A stretch of DNA of 64,000 bases from Rhizobium grahamii CCGE 502 (GCF_000298315.2 NZ_AEYE02000003.1:186001-250000), one strand, 5' to 3'. Positions 19,208 through 28,754 are shown, numbered from the stretch's first letter. Numbers and translations: made by a program. The notes: generated by a model from the sequence alone, not told the origin.

Positions 19208-21478
19208 TTACCGCGCTTCCGCGCGGCGGGCCGAAAGCGCAGCAACGGCTTGGACTTCCGTCAGCAACCTTATCGGGTCAACCGGCTTTACCATGACGCG
19301 GTTTGCACCATTCAGCAAGACCTGTCTACGGGATTCATCGCGCTTGTCGGCGGTCAGAACGATGATCGGGACAGGCGGAACGTCAAGCCGGCGTTCGTGG
19401 CCGCGTAGCCGGCCAAGCATGTCGATGCCGTCGCCTCCCGGCATGGAAAGATCGCTGATGACGATATCGGGGCGTACGCTTCCTTCCGACAGCGCGCAGT
19501 CGAGGAGCGCTTCGAAATGGTCGACATGCTGGACGGTATGGCCGGCTTTCTCCAGCATGGCGCGGATGAGCATCGCGTTGATCGGGTCGTCCTCGGCCAG
19601 CAGGATTCGCAGTCCGCTCTGGATGCCGAGCTCCGGTATAACAACGCTAAAACCGGGCTGGTTGTCGTTCAGGGCGTCACGCTTCTCCATGCCACGCATC
19701 CGTCCGCGCAGCACGTCGATCAGCGATTGCTCGCGGAGCGGCCGTATCAGCCACGCATCAAAGAGGTCGAGCGCATGGGCGTTGCGCTCCTCCGGGTTGA
19801 CCAGGAAGATCTTGCGCAGCCCCAGTGCGGCGATCTCGGCGCGGTCGGCGAGGTGGTCGGCAAACTCCGTCGACATGCGGTGGTCGACGATAATGTCCGT
19901 CGGTCGACATCCACGCGCGGCCATGGCCAGCAGCAGCGCATGTGCGCTTTCGCCGTCGGTGACCAGATGGCAGTCGCCGCCGAGTGTTGCGATCGTCTCA
20001 GAAATCGCCATGCGCGCCGAACCGGCTGGCGCCAGCAGCAGAACGACGCTGCCGGCAAGCACCGTATTCCGGCGCGGGCGGCTTTCCTCCGGAATGTCGA
20101 GCGGAAAGCGGATGCTGAATTCGCTGCCGGTGCCTCTTTCGCTCGAGACCGCAAGTGAGCCGCCGAACTCGCGCATGATGCGGGCGGAGATCGACAGACC
20201 AAGTCCCGTGCCGGCGCTCTTGTCGACCGGGGTTCCCCCCTGCTCGAACTCGCCGAAGATGCGGTTCTGTTCTTCCTCGGTCATACCGGGGCCGGTGTCG
20301 GTGACGCTGATCAGGACACCATTGGGCTGCAACGATGCCCGGACGAAGACACCGCCCGCCTGTGTGAATTTCACGGCATTGCCGACGACGTTGAACAGGA
20401 CTTGACGCAGGCGTGCCGGATCGAAGCTCATCAGTTCCGGCAGGTCGGAGGAAACGGTTGCGCCGATCTCTATGCCCTTTTCATGGGCGCGGTGCGCGAG
20501 CATCTCGACAACGCTCTCGAGTAGCTTGCGGAGCGATTCAGCTCGGGGACGGAGCTGAAAACGACCGACCTCAATCGTTGAGAAATCGAGCAGGTCCTCG
20601 ACCAGTTGTGTCAGCGCATAGCCGGATTGGCGAATGCCGGTGAGGTAGTTCTGCTGTTCCTGGGTCAGGCGGGTCTCGCTCAGCAGGTGCGTCATGCCGA
20701 GGATGCCCGAAAGTGGTGTGCGGATCTCATGGCTGACGGTTGCAAGCAGTCGCGATTTCGCGGCGCTGTTGTATTCGGCTTTCTGCCGCGCCTCTTCGCG
20801 GGACTGCGCCGTTAGCCGTTCTTCGGTGATATCGCGGGCGATGCTCTGCAGCAACAGCCGTCCGTCGCCGGGATCGCGGGTCACGACGTCGCGCCAGAAG
20901 TAGATGCGCTGGCCCTCAGGCGTCGAGATCTCCACCTCGAAGCGGTGCGGTGTAGGACCGGGACGAAAGGCGATCCCGATCTCCTCGCAGGTCAGCCCTT
21001 CCGGATTGAGGCGACCGGTCAGCCGACGGAACATCTCGTTGGCGCCGACGATGCGCCGGTCCATGCTGCGCGTGACGGTAATGTCGCCAAGCGCGTCATG
21101 GATATCGGCGAAGAGAACCGCGCCTTGGCTCCACGCGGGAGAAACGCCGGTCGAGCGGCTCCGCGTGCTTCTCCGTTTGGTGGTCGAAAAGACTGCAAGA
21201 AGGGCCATGGCGGATAGGGCGGCAACGCCAAGCCCTATCGAAAGCACCGGGGAAATACCGGCTTTGGATATGGCAATGAGGATCAGACCGGCAACAAGGC
21301 CAAGGCCGCCCAACCACCATGACAGAAGCTTGCGGCCGATGCGGCCACGATTGGGTTGTGGCGAAACGAACCCGGTTTGCCGGTCAACAGCATCCAAAAT
21401 CCGCGCGCCATGGCGACGAGCGGTACGCCGCCCAAATGCGGCGGCAAGTCTTTCGTGCAATTGACCGAGACTTTGCAT
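19208..21478 (-). CDS. Membrane hybrid histidine kinase with two receiver domains
   Basis: This 756-aa sensor has two hydrophobic segments (about 50-70 and 78-97), a PAS-like domain (about 125-220), then HisKA with phospho-accepting His about H250 (ATVSHEIRTPLSGILGM). HATPase_c follows (N370-region GNAVKF, DTGPGM, GTGLGL), then two receiver domains. The second receiver is canonical (ILLAEDD, DIVISDLSMP, VLTAD, MVKPVD). The first is degenerate. The ATG at 21478 is preferred; a TTG ten codons upstream is the longest frame. It is a single gene with no adjacent response regulator, so its output is unknown. Confidence 0.88.
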   Translation of the reverse strand: MQSLGQLHERLAAAFGRRTARRHGARILDAVDRQTGFVSPQPNRGRIGRKLLSWWLGGLGLVAGLILIAISKAGISPVLSIGLGVAALSAMALLAVFSTTKRRSTRSRSTGVSPAWSQGAVLFADIHDALGDITVTRSMDRRIVGANEMFRRLTGRLNPEGLTCEEIGIAFRPGPTPHRFEVEISTPEGQRIYFWRDVVTRDPGDGRLLLQSIARDITEERLTAQSREEARQKAEYNSAAKSRLLATVSHEIRTPLSGILGMTHLLSETRLTQEQQNYLTGIRQSGYALTQLVEDLLDFSTIEVGRFQLRPRAESLRKLLESVVEMLAHRAHEKGIEIGATVSSDLPELMSFDPARLRQVLFNVVGNAVKFTQAGGVFVRASLQPNGVLISVTDTGPGMTEEEQNRIFGEFEQGGTPVDKSAGTGLGLSISARIMREFGGSLAVSSERGTGSEFSIRFPLDIPEESRPRRNTVLAGSVVLLLAPAGSARMAISETIATLGGDCHLVTDGESAHALLLAMAARGCRPTDIIVDHRMSTEFADHLADRAEIAALGLRKIFLVNPEERNAHALDLFDAWLIRPLREQSLIDVLRGRMRGMEKRDALNDNQPGFSVVIPELGIQSGLRILLAEDDPINAMLIRAMLEKAGHTVQHVDHFEALLDCALSEGSVRPDIVISDLSMPGGDGIDMLGRLRGHERRLDVPPVPIIVLTADKRDESRRQVLLNGANRVMVKPVDPIRLLTEVQAVAALSARRAEAR

Positions 21479-21533
21479 GCTCGCCGGATAGCACAACGGC
21501 GGTTCCAAATGCCTTCAGCAAATCGCTAGGATT

Positions 21534-22037
21534 TTAACGGTCTGCGTTTTTAGGTTGTATCAGCTCGTCCAGAATCACGCATCCCGCGCCGATTGTGATG
21601 AAACTGTCGGCCAGGTTGAAGACGGCGAACGACCATGTCTCGGTATGAAACAGAATGTAGTCGATCACATGCCCATAGAGGAAGCGATCGATCAGGTTGC
21701 CGAGCGCGCCGGCGATGATCAACGCATAGCCAAGATGAGCAAAGGTGCGTTGCTTGCCGGTTCGGTGCCAGAGCCAGATGACGAATGCGACGATAACAAG
21801 GCGCATGCCGACGATGAACCAGCCATCCATGCCTGAGAGCATCGAGAAGGCGACGCCGAGATTGTAGGTCCGGTAGAGCGCCAGCATCGGGATAAGGTGC
21901 ACCGGTTCCTGAAGCGGTAGCGTATGGTCGACGACGATCTTGACGATCTGGTCAAGCACGACGGCAATGACGATGAAGATCAGGATCGGCAGTGGCCTGG
22001 CAAACAGCGTCGGGCGTTCTAGCGTCTGTTCGGTCAT
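21534..22037 (-). CDS. lspA: Lipoprotein signal peptidase LspA
   Basis: This 167-aa inner-membrane aspartyl protease removes signal peptides from prolipoproteins. Four hydrophobic segments are visible and the catalytic Asp pair lies in GNLIDRF and FNLADSFI near the C-terminal half. The ATG at 22037 overlaps the stop of the upstream RNA methyltransferase gene by four bases (ATGA), so the long upstream extension of the reading frame is not real. Length is typical. Confidence 0.95.
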   Translation of the reverse strand: MTEQTLERPTLFARPLPILIFIVIAVVLDQIVKIVVDHTLPLQEPVHLIPMLALYRTYNLGVAFSMLSGMDGWFIVGMRLVIVAFVIWLWHRTGKQRTFAHLGYALIIAGALGNLIDRFLYGHVIDYILFHTETWSFAVFNLADSFITIGAGCVILDELIQPKNADR

Positions 22038-22894
22038 TTGGCCTCGTCGAGTGAAAGAAGGTGACGCCGTGCTTCGAACAGCATGACGGCGCTGGCGACG
22101 GCAAGATTGAGCGAGTCGGCGCGGCCCTGCTGCGGAATACGAGCAAGCGCGTCGGCTTCCTTTGCAAGATGCTCGGGCAGCCCAGACTGCTCGTTGCCCA
22201 TCAGGATCACCACCGGCTTCTTCTTGTAGTCGATCGTGCGGTAGTCGACCGATCCGGCCAAGTGCGTCGCGACGACGGAAACGCCGGCGTGCTTCTTCCA
22301 ACCGATAAATTCTTCCGCCGTGGCGCGTGCAACGGGAACGGCAAACACCGAGCCCATGGTGGCGCGCACCGTTTCCAGCGAGAAGGGATCAGTCGTTTCG
22401 CCGACGAGGATGACGCCGGAGGCGCCGGCGGCATCCGCGGTGCGAATGATCGTGCCGAGATTGCCGGGGTCGCGCACGCGGTCGAGGGCGATCCAGGTTT
22501 CGCCTGGCTTCGGGTGGATCTCGCGCAATGGCTTCCAGCGGCTTTCGAAGATGCCGACCACCATCTGCGGGTTGTCGCGGCGGGTGATAGAGGAGATCAC
22601 CTTCTCGCTGACCTCGAGCACCAGGCCGCCGGAGGCAACCGTCTTTGCCGCCATCTGCTCCACCAGCGGCTTGCCTTTGGCTGCCTTGGCGTAAACCAGC
22701 GTACGGATCGTCCAGCCGAGTTCGATGGCATCGATTACCAGCTTCAGACCTTCGGCCATGAAGGTACCGCTCTGCTCGCGGTTCTTCTTGTCGCTGAGCG
22801 CCTTGATGTCCTTGATAATAGGATTGGCGAGCGAAGTGACCTCTTTCACGTGCCCGACCTTATGCGGGCCGTGGCCCCTGTGTTCATGGCTCAT
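22034..22894 (-). CDS. SpoU/TrmH-family RNA 2'-O-methyltransferase
   Basis: The 286-aa SPOUT methyltransferase has an N-terminal substrate-binding domain (about 10-100, [26 protein letters not shown]) and a SpoU domain. The three SPOUT motifs are seen: [34 protein letters not shown] and [23 protein letters not shown]. It probably modifies rRNA (RlmB-like) but the site is not known. The start at 22894 overlaps the end of the next methyltransferase gene; an earlier in-frame ATG at 22996 would overlap more. Translational coupling with both neighbours is likely. Confidence 0.85.
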   Translation of the reverse strand: MSHEHRGHGPHKVGHVKEVTSLANPIIKDIKALSDKKNREQSGTFMAEGLKLVIDAIELGWTIRTLVYAKAAKGKPLVEQMAAKTVASGGLVLEVSEKVISSITRRDNPQMVVGIFESRWKPLREIHPKPGETWIALDRVRDPGNLGTIIRTADAAGASGVILVGETTDPFSLETVRATMGSVFAVPVARATAEEFIGWKKHAGVSVVATHLAGSVDYRTIDYKKKPVVILMGNEQSGLPEHLAKEADALARIPQQGRADSLNLAVASAVMLFEARRHLLSLDEAK

Positions 22895-24047
22895 TTGGGT
22901 ACCAACGGGAGAAGAGAGAGGTGGAAAGTGCGCGGCCTGGCGTATTGCCGTCCAGCCCGGCCTCGCGAATGACGAGCTCGCCTGACTCGACGACACCGCC
23001 GGCCCCGCGCATGGTCTCGCGCATCAACTCATGGATCGAATAGAAGCTGGCGCGGATCGAATAGGCGGTCAGCACAAGCCCGACCGCCTTCGGAGACAGG
23101 ATTTCACGGCAGATGTCGAGCATTAGCGGCAGGTGGGCGAAAAGATGCCAGACCTCGCCGTTCGGGCCGCGGCCGAAGCTCGGCGGATCCGTGAGGATGA
23201 TGTCGTAGGTGTTGCCGCGGCGTTCTTCCCGCAGGATGAACTTCATCGCGTCTTCGCAGATCCAGCGGATCGGCGCCTTCTCCAGCCCGCTCATCGCCTG
23301 GTTTTCGCGCGCCCAGCCGATGGCTTTCTTGGAAGCATCGACATGCGTAACCTCAGCGCCCGCGGCGGCGGCGACGAGCGAGGCGACACCGGTGTAGCCG
23401 AACAGGTTCAGAACCTTCAATGGCCGCTTGGCGGCCTCGACCTGCTGCTTCATCCAGGTCCAGTGGGCGATTTGCTCGGGAAAGACGCCGACGTGGCGGA
23501 AAGAGGTGAAGCGGCCGAGAAAATCGACGCCGAGCAGGTTAAGCGGCCAAGTCTCGCCGAGCGCTTCCTTGGGAAAGCGCCAGCGCCCGGTGCCTTCCTC
23601 GTCGGTGTCGCCGGTGAAGGCGGCATCGACCTTCTCCCAGGCCTGTTTCGGCAAGGACGGCTGCCACAATGCCTGGCCCTCCGGGCGCACGATCCGGTAG
23701 GGGCCGTATTGCTCCAGTTTCTCGCCATTGCCGCTGTCGATCAGATGGAAGTCGCCTGCGCCGAGGGACTCGAGGATAACGGGCACTCGTTCAGCCGGGC
23801 GTTCGCCAGTGCGCACCATCAGCGGCCGGTCGATTGCCGTCGGCACGGAAGCCGGTTCGCGCACCTTCTCGCGAGCCGGCGCTGGCTTCGCTGCCGGCTT
23901 TGTCGGCCGCTGGCCGCGATCGTCAGGGCGGCGTCCGCCGGAGGGGCCGGCGGCGGATTTCTGGCCAGGCCGGCGTTCTTTCTGTCTCACGTGATTTTCC
24001 GCGTGCTTCAATTCGATAGAACTCGTGCAAATAGCATTCCGTTTCAC
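22884..24047 (-). CDS. Class I SAM-dependent rRNA methyltransferase (RlmI/RlmK-like)
   Basis: The 387-aa protein has a low-complexity, basic N-terminus (R/K/P/G/A-rich, residues about 15-60). A Rossmann methyltransferase domain follows: motif I NLFGYTGVASLVAAAAGAEVTHVDAS, D at motif II, and the catalytic-loop DPPSFGRG. This matches the SAM-dependent RlmI/RlmK family that methylates 23S rRNA cytosine or guanine. The start is uncertain: the longest frame uses GTG at 24047, and a GTG about 20 codons downstream (VRQKERR) is also possible. It is divergent from the CoxG-like gene. Confidence 0.75.
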   Translation of the reverse strand: MKRNAICTSSIELKHAENHVRQKERRPGQKSAAGPSGGRRPDDRGQRPTKPAAKPAPAREKVREPASVPTAIDRPLMVRTGERPAERVPVILESLGAGDFHLIDSGNGEKLEQYGPYRIVRPEGQALWQPSLPKQAWEKVDAAFTGDTDEEGTGRWRFPKEALGETWPLNLLGVDFLGRFTSFRHVGVFPEQIAHWTWMKQQVEAAKRPLKVLNLFGYTGVASLVAAAAGAEVTHVDASKKAIGWARENQAMSGLEKAPIRWICEDAMKFILREERRGNTYDIILTDPPSFGRGPNGEVWHLFAHLPLMLDICREILSPKAVGLVLTAYSIRASFYSIHELMRETMRGAGGVVESGELVIREAGLDGNTPGRALSTSLFSRWYPNEP

Positions 24048-24107
24048 CTTGGCAAAGCGCTTTCGGCCTGTGATAAATTGAGGCAGGTCGAAATGGGAGG
24101 ATTTCGG

Positions 24108-24560
24108 ATGGACTTGACCGGCGAAGAACGGATCACCGCGCCCCGGGATGTCGTATGGGCCGCGCTAAATGACCCAGAGATATTGAAGCAGTGCATTCCG
24201 GGCTGTCAGAGCCTGGAGATGAAGTCCCCGAGTGAGTTGACGGCCGTGGTCAAGGTCAAGATCGGTCCGGTTTCGGCAACCTTCAATGGCGAGGTGACAC
24301 TGTCCAACATCAACGCGCCGCAAAGCTACACGATCTCAGGCGAGGGCAAAGGCGGTATTGCCGGCTTTGCCAAGGGCGGCGCTGATGTCGTCCTGCAGGA
24401 CGACGGCAGCGATACGGTGCTGAAGTACGAAGCAAAAGCCCAGGTCGGTGGCAAGATCGCCCAACTCGGGGCCCGATTGATCGACTCGACGTCCACCAAG
24501 CTGGCGCAGCAGTTTTTCTCCAGTTTCAACGCCGCCGTCAGTGCCAAGGCCACAGAGTAA
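24108..24560 (+). CDS. CoxG-like protein (SRPBCC/START fold)
   Basis: The 150-aa protein is homologous to carbon monoxide dehydrogenase subunit G. It has one SRPBCC domain starting MDLTGEERITAPRDVVWAALNDPEILKQCIPGC, with the glycine-rich GEGKGGIAGFAKGGADV at the cavity region and a C-terminal helix LAQQFFSSFN. A GGGAGG site seven bases before the ATG at 24108 decides the start; the longer open frame upstream is antisense to the methyltransferase gene. CoxG proteins are linked to membrane attachment or assembly of molybdenum hydroxylases, but no such enzyme is next to it, so the role is open. Confidence 0.85.
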   Translation: MDLTGEERITAPRDVVWAALNDPEILKQCIPGCQSLEMKSPSELTAVVKVKIGPVSATFNGEVTLSNINAPQSYTISGEGKGGIAGFAKGGADVVLQDDGSDTVLKYEAKAQVGGKIAQLGARLIDSTSTKLAQQFFSSFNAAVSAKATE

Positions 24561-24569
24561 AGGTTCGAA

Positions 24570-25043
24570 TTGACAGATTTTTCGGTCCAGACGCAGCCGG
24601 AATTGGTGGAGTGGACCATCAGGTCGCCAGGTCAGTCTGACCTGGAAATTTTGGCTGACATCTATCTGACAGTGCGTCGCGAGACCTTCGTGTGGGTCGA
24701 TCCCGCCAGCTTCCGCCACGAGGATTTCAAAGCTCACACGCAGGGCGAATATCTGTGGCTCGCGGAGGCGCCCAGCGGCGAAATCGCCGGCTTCATGACC
24801 TTGTGGCCGCCGGATGATTTCATTCACATGCTCTATGTCAGCAAACCCTGGCAAGGGCAGGGCGCGGGTGCGGCGCTGCTCGCGGCTCTGCCGGATTGGC
24901 CGCACAACAAGTATCGCTTGAAATGCCTGGTGAAGAACAGCCGCGCCAAGGCCTTCTATTGTTCCAAAGGATTCGTCGTCACGGGATCGGGCACCTCGCC
25001 GGAAGGCGACTTCGAGGAGATGAGTTTTTATCCAGACGCGTAG
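24570..25043 (+). CDS. GNAT-family N-acetyltransferase
   Basis: This 157-aa protein has the acetyl-CoA-binding motif A region HMLYVSKPWQGQGAGAALLAAL (Q/RxxGxG/A type) and a C-terminal AKAFYCSKGFVVTGSG segment typical of GNAT enzymes. It uses a TTG start at 24570, preceded by AAAGG at a good distance. It follows the CoxG-like gene by 9 bases, so the two are co-transcribed. Substrate unknown. Confidence 0.82.
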   Translation: MTDFSVQTQPELVEWTIRSPGQSDLEILADIYLTVRRETFVWVDPASFRHEDFKAHTQGEYLWLAEAPSGEIAGFMTLWPPDDFIHMLYVSKPWQGQGAGAALLAALPDWPHNKYRLKCLVKNSRAKAFYCSKGFVVTGSGTSPEGDFEEMSFYPDA

Positions 25044-25061
25044 AACCACGCGTCTCCGGCC

Positions 25062-25967
25062 CTATTGCAACTGCGGCTTTTTCAGAAACTGATTGCGGTC
25101 GGCGGATCTGATGCGCAGCCACGCCTCCCGGCCATCACGCAGCACACGCATCGGGATTTCCGCGCCCGCCGGACCGCTGCTCCAAACCTTGCGATAGAAA
25201 TCGGCAAGCCCATCGACTTCGCCATCGCGGATTTCGGAAATGATGTCACCTCGCCGCAGGCCGGCAGTATCCGCCGGGCTGCCCTCAGCGACGCTCATCA
25301 CGATGACATCGCCGTTGCTTTCCGCCGAGAAGGCTCCCAGCCATGGCCGCGGCGGCTTGTTGACCCGCCCGCGCGTCATCAGGTCATCCAGAATTGGTGG
25401 AAGCAGGTTGATCGGCACGATCATGTTGATGTCGGCGACCTCGCCGTTCTGGCTCATCTGCAAACGCAGCGAACCGATCCCAAGCAGCTTGCCCTCGGCA
25501 TCAATCAGGGCGGCGCCGCCCCAGGACGGGTGCGCGGGCGTGGTGAAGATTGCCTCATCCAGAAGATATTCCCAGTAGCCGGCAAATTCCTGCTTTGCGA
25601 CGATCCTGGCCTCCACGAATTGGCCGATGCCATCCGCCAATACGACGGGATCACCGAGGCCGGCTCCGGTACCGTTGCCGAATTCCAGGGCCGGCAGGCC
25701 GAGGTCGCCGAGAGCCTGCAGCAGGCCGAACCCGGTCTCCTGATCGTAGGCGAGCGGATGCGCTGCGATCACCCGCCCGTCAAGCGTCGTCAGCCAGACT
25801 TCCTCGGCTTCGGTGATCAGATAGCCAATGGTGAGGACCAGGCCGGATGAGTTGATGACGACGCCACTGCCTTCGCGGCGTGTGCCAAGTGTGCCGGCTG
25901 TGAAGGCGTCTTCGGGAATTGATGAGCGAACGGCCACGACTGACCGCAGGATTTCGTCGATATTCAT
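25062..25967 (-). CDS. HtrA/DegP-like pseudoprotease with C-terminal PDZ domain
   Basis: The 301-aa protein has an S1C (HtrA) chymotrypsin-like fold (about 1-195) and a PDZ domain (about 205-295, PWLGAFSAESNGDVIVMSVAEGSPADTAGL). Lined up with DegP motifs, all three catalytic positions are changed: TNNHVV reads TIGYLI (His to Tyr49), TDIALL reads TGFGLL (Asp to Gly79), and GNSGGAL reads PSWGGAAL (Ser to Trp149). No signal peptide is visible, so it should be cytoplasmic. It may be a binding or adaptor protein. It converges on the acetyltransferase gene. Confidence 0.82.
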   Translation of the reverse strand: MNIDEILRSVVAVRSSIPEDAFTAGTLGTRREGSGVVINSSGLVLTIGYLITEAEEVWLTTLDGRVIAAHPLAYDQETGFGLLQALGDLGLPALEFGNGTGAGLGDPVVLADGIGQFVEARIVAKQEFAGYWEYLLDEAIFTTPAHPSWGGAALIDAEGKLLGIGSLRLQMSQNGEVADINMIVPINLLPPILDDLMTRGRVNKPPRPWLGAFSAESNGDVIVMSVAEGSPADTAGLRRGDIISEIRDGEVDGLADFYRKVWSSGPAGAEIPMRVLRDGREAWLRIRSADRNQFLKKPQLQ

Positions 25968-26128
25968 GGTCTCATCCTCGCAAGGCGCGGCGCGTGTGTC
26001 GCAGAACGACTGTGCCTGGCAGATGTGCAGCGGGTCTACTTTATATAGCTATGAAGCTGGGGCGATGGCTGCAAGTGCCCACAGGGCCGAATTTCAGCGT
26101 GCGCGTCGGTCATTGCTGTGGCGCGATG

Positions 26129-26461
26129 TCACCGCGACGGCAGCTGTCCGACAATTTCCTCGGCGCGGTTCTTGTGCCGATCCGCCTCTGCCTGCCAGCG
26201 AACGGCTTCCTTGGCCTCGGTGCGAGCGCGCTTGCGATATTTGCCCTGGTTGAACCAGGTGGCGGCCGAACCGACGACCATGCCGATGATCAGCGCGATG
26301 AAGATGAATACGAAGAATGGCGCCGACAGAGAGAGCGCCCGGTCTTCCGGCAGGAATGGGTTGAAGGCCAGCGTCACGACCTGCCTGTTGGCGACGCAGA
26401 AGATGATCAGGATGATTCCGACTGGCAGAAAAATCAATAGGTTGGTGATCTTGTTCGCCAT
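26129..26461 (-). CDS. LapA-domain (DUF1049) inner-membrane protein
   Basis: This 110-aa protein has two membrane segments (about 6-24 and 47-67) and a charged C-terminal tail (KYRKRARTEAKEAVRWQAEADRHKNRAEEI). That is the LapA/lipopolysaccharide-assembly domain layout (PF06305). In E. coli LapA works with LapB to control LpxC stability, but alphaproteobacterial copies without LapB are less understood. It lies downstream of ihfB on the same strand, a frequent neighbourhood for this family. Confidence 0.82.
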   Translation of the reverse strand: MANKITNLLIFLPVGIILIIFCVANRQVVTLAFNPFLPEDRALSLSAPFFVFIFIALIIGMVVGSAATWFNQGKYRKRARTEAKEAVRWQAEADRHKNRAEEIVGQLPSR

Positions 26462-26584
26462 GCTCTGCCTCCGTATTTCAACGCCCGCCGTCTTTGGCGT
26501 AGCGCTTTGATCTGGTCAGCAGGATAGTGGGCCGAGAGCCAAGTTCAAGTGCGGGCTTGCCGCAGGCAGTCGTGATCGCGAGGA

Positions 26585-26884
26585 TCAATCCTCTTCGTCG
26601 GCCTGTCCCGGGTTGAGACGCTCGCGCAGCTCCTTGCCGGTCTTGAAGAAGGGAACCCACTTTTCCTCGACGAAAACGGTATCGCCGGTGCGTGGATTGC
26701 GGCCGGAGCGGGACGGGCGGTTCTTGACCGAGAAGGCACCGAAACCGCGCAGCTCGACGCGGTTGCCCGCCGCGAGCGCGTCGGTGATCTCGTCGAGCAC
26801 CGCGTTGACGATATTTTCGACATCGCGATGGTAAAGATGCGGGTTGCGGGCTGCAACTATCTGCACCAGTTCGGACTTGATCAC
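26585..26884 (-). CDS. ihfB: Integration host factor subunit beta
   Basis: This 99-aa DNA-bending protein has the HU/IHF fold. It begins [30 protein letters not shown] and has the beta-arm [29 protein letters not shown], with the intercalating Pro in the R-N-P motif. It pairs with IhfA (elsewhere) to bend DNA at promoters such as sigma-54 ones, and at replication and recombination sites. Gene order sppA-ihfB-lapA is common in alphaproteobacteria. Confidence 0.95.
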   Translation of the reverse strand: MIKSELVQIVAARNPHLYHRDVENIVNAVLDEITDALAAGNRVELRGFGAFSVKNRPSRSGRNPRTGDTVFVEEKWVPFFKTGKELRERLNPGQADEED

Positions 26885-26910
26885 TTTTGCCCCCTTAAAT
26901 TATTGATTTC

Positions 26911-27864
26911 TTATTGGTCATTGCCAACCTGCCAAACTGAAAGGAGCCCGTCAAGGAGCAACTTTTGGGGCAGAATTCCACCAAGGTCCCGCGCCTTGGC
27001 AAGATTGTCGTAGCCGAGCAGTGTCAGGATTTGAGACGCACTGTCTGCGAGCAGGAAGGGTGTGCTGCTCCGCTTGTCCCAATCGACCTCCGGTAGGCTC
27101 TTGCTGACCTTGCGCGTCTCCAGGTAGGCGCGGATCTCGTCATCCCCACCGATCTGATCGATCAGCTTGGCCTTCAAGGCCTGACGCCCAGTAAAAATGG
27201 TGCCGTCCGCCAGCTTCTGCACCTCGTCACGCGGCAGCTTGCGCCGGTCGGCGACGAGATCGACGAACCAGCCATAACTGTCGACAATCATATTGTTGAT
27301 CATGGCCTTGGCCTCTTCGCTCGCCGGATGGAACGGCGAGGGTTCGGCCTTCAGCGGCGAGGATTTGATTTCTTCCAGCGACACGCCGATCTTGTCGAGC
27401 AGCGGCTTGACCTGCGGATATTGGAAGATCACGCCGATCGATCCGGTGATCGAACTGTCGCCGGCAATGATCATGTCGCCGGCAGTCGCGATCATATAGC
27501 CGGCCGAAGCGGCCAGGGTGCGCACGTCGGAGACCACCGGCTTTTTGGCGGCGATGGCGCGGATAGCCTTGAAGACCCTTTCGCCGCCATAGGTCGTGCC
27601 GCCGGGGGAGGAAATCGAGACGACGACGGCCTTCACGGCATCGCTCTTTTCGATTTTCTTTAGTCGCTCCAGCAACTCGTCATCATCGGTGATCAGTCCG
27701 GAAATGGTCACGTGAGCGACGTGCGGCCGGCTGCGCGGGACGTCGCCGATGAAGGCGCTGTATGCAGCAAAGCTCAGTGCCACGAGCAGCAACACCGCGA
27801 CGATGCGCCAGAAGCCGATCTTGCGGCGAAGCCTGCGGCGATCGGCGATCATCGAACTGTCCAT
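26911..27864 (-). CDS. sppA: Signal peptide peptidase SppA (S49 serine protease)
   Basis: The 317-aa membrane protease is thought to degrade cleaved signal peptides. It has an N-terminal anchor (about 17-40), then a single S49 (ClpP-fold) domain as in the short SppA36K form. The conserved PGGTTYGGERVFKAI oxyanion region is present, with TLAASAGYMIATAGD and the nucleophile in SSITGSIGVIFQYP. Short SppA forms assemble as an octamer. It is 26 bases upstream of ihfB on the same strand. Confidence 0.92.
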   Translation of the reverse strand: MDSSMIADRRRLRRKIGFWRIVAVLLLVALSFAAYSAFIGDVPRSRPHVAHVTISGLITDDDELLERLKKIEKSDAVKAVVVSISSPGGTTYGGERVFKAIRAIAAKKPVVSDVRTLAASAGYMIATAGDMIIAGDSSITGSIGVIFQYPQVKPLLDKIGVSLEEIKSSPLKAEPSPFHPASEEAKAMINNMIVDSYGWFVDLVADRRKLPRDEVQKLADGTIFTGRQALKAKLIDQIGGDDEIRAYLETRKVSKSLPEVDWDKRSSTPFLLADSASQILTLLGYDNLAKARDLGGILPQKLLLDGLLSVWQVGNDQ

Positions 27865-28063
27865 TCATTCCTCCAGGGGGTGGCGAGCACGCACGACCCC
27901 TAACCTTAGGGCTATTGCGCCGTTCGGACACGTTGATTTTACACGTTCCGGCGCCTTTGTTGCTTGTTGCAGAAAAAAATCCATATTGGCAAGTCAGTGT
28001 AATAATGCGAAACGAACTGTGATCGGGCGCGGCAACGCCTATATAAGCTGCCCAATCACTGAC

Positions 28064-28741
28064 ATGGACCAGGTTATGCTCAATACATTGAACACCAGCG
28101 GAAAGGCCGACTACGTGCCGCCGAAGCGAGGCGCCTATGTCGATGCGCGCTTCCATTCCGCACGTGTACGCCGCCTGAAGGTCATCCTGCCGGTGGCGGC
28201 CGTCGTGGTGTCGCTGATCTTTATTGGTGTGTCTGTTATCCGCACCTATCTGCCGGAAAATATCAAGATCGAGGGCGCCAAGATCGAGAACGGCAAGGTC
28301 GTAATGGAAAAGCCGGCCATCTCGGGCCGCAATTCGGACGGGATCAACTATTCGATGCTGGCCGAACGGGCGCTCCAGGATATCAAGAATCCGAACCTGA
28401 TGACACTTGAGAAGATCAAGGCTGCGGTGCCGATGAAAGACGACCTGATCGCTCGCGTCGAAGCGACGTCCGCGGACTACGATCGCGCGACCGACAATCT
28501 CGATGTTCGATCCCCCTTTGCCATTCTGTTGAGCAACGGCCTTACGGCCAAGTTCCAGACCGCCAAGGTGGATATCAAAGGTGGGAAACTCACGAGCGAG
28601 GATCCTGTAAGTATTCAGAAAGATGGCGCCTCTATTGTTGCGCAGTCGATCAAGATGACGGATAAGGGGCAGACGATCACATTCGAGGGGAATGTACGCA
28701 TGAATGTCGATCCGTCCGCTATTCACAAACAGGGCACTTAA
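28064..28741 (+). CDS. lptC: LPS export ABC transporter periplasmic protein LptC
   Basis: This 225-aa inner-membrane protein has one transmembrane helix (about 40-60) and a periplasmic OstA-like beta-jellyroll domain. The C-terminal ADYDRATDNLDVRSPFAILLSNGLTAKFQTAKVDIKGG part shows the repeated Lpt bridge motif. It moves LPS from LptB2FG to LptA. Two in-frame ATGs (28064 and 28076) are possible; neither has a clear ribosome-binding site. It heads lptC-lptA-lptB-rpoN on the plus strand. The 199 bases between it and sppA hold the divergent promoters. Confidence 0.85.
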   Translation: MDQVMLNTLNTSGKADYVPPKRGAYVDARFHSARVRRLKVILPVAAVVVSLIFIGVSVIRTYLPENIKIEGAKIENGKVVMEKPAISGRNSDGINYSMLAERALQDIKNPNLMTLEKIKAAVPMKDDLIARVEATSADYDRATDNLDVRSPFAILLSNGLTAKFQTAKVDIKGGKLTSEDPVSIQKDGASIVAQSIKMTDKGQTITFEGNVRMNVDPSAIHKQGT

Positions 28742-28754
28742 CAGCCGGGTCACC

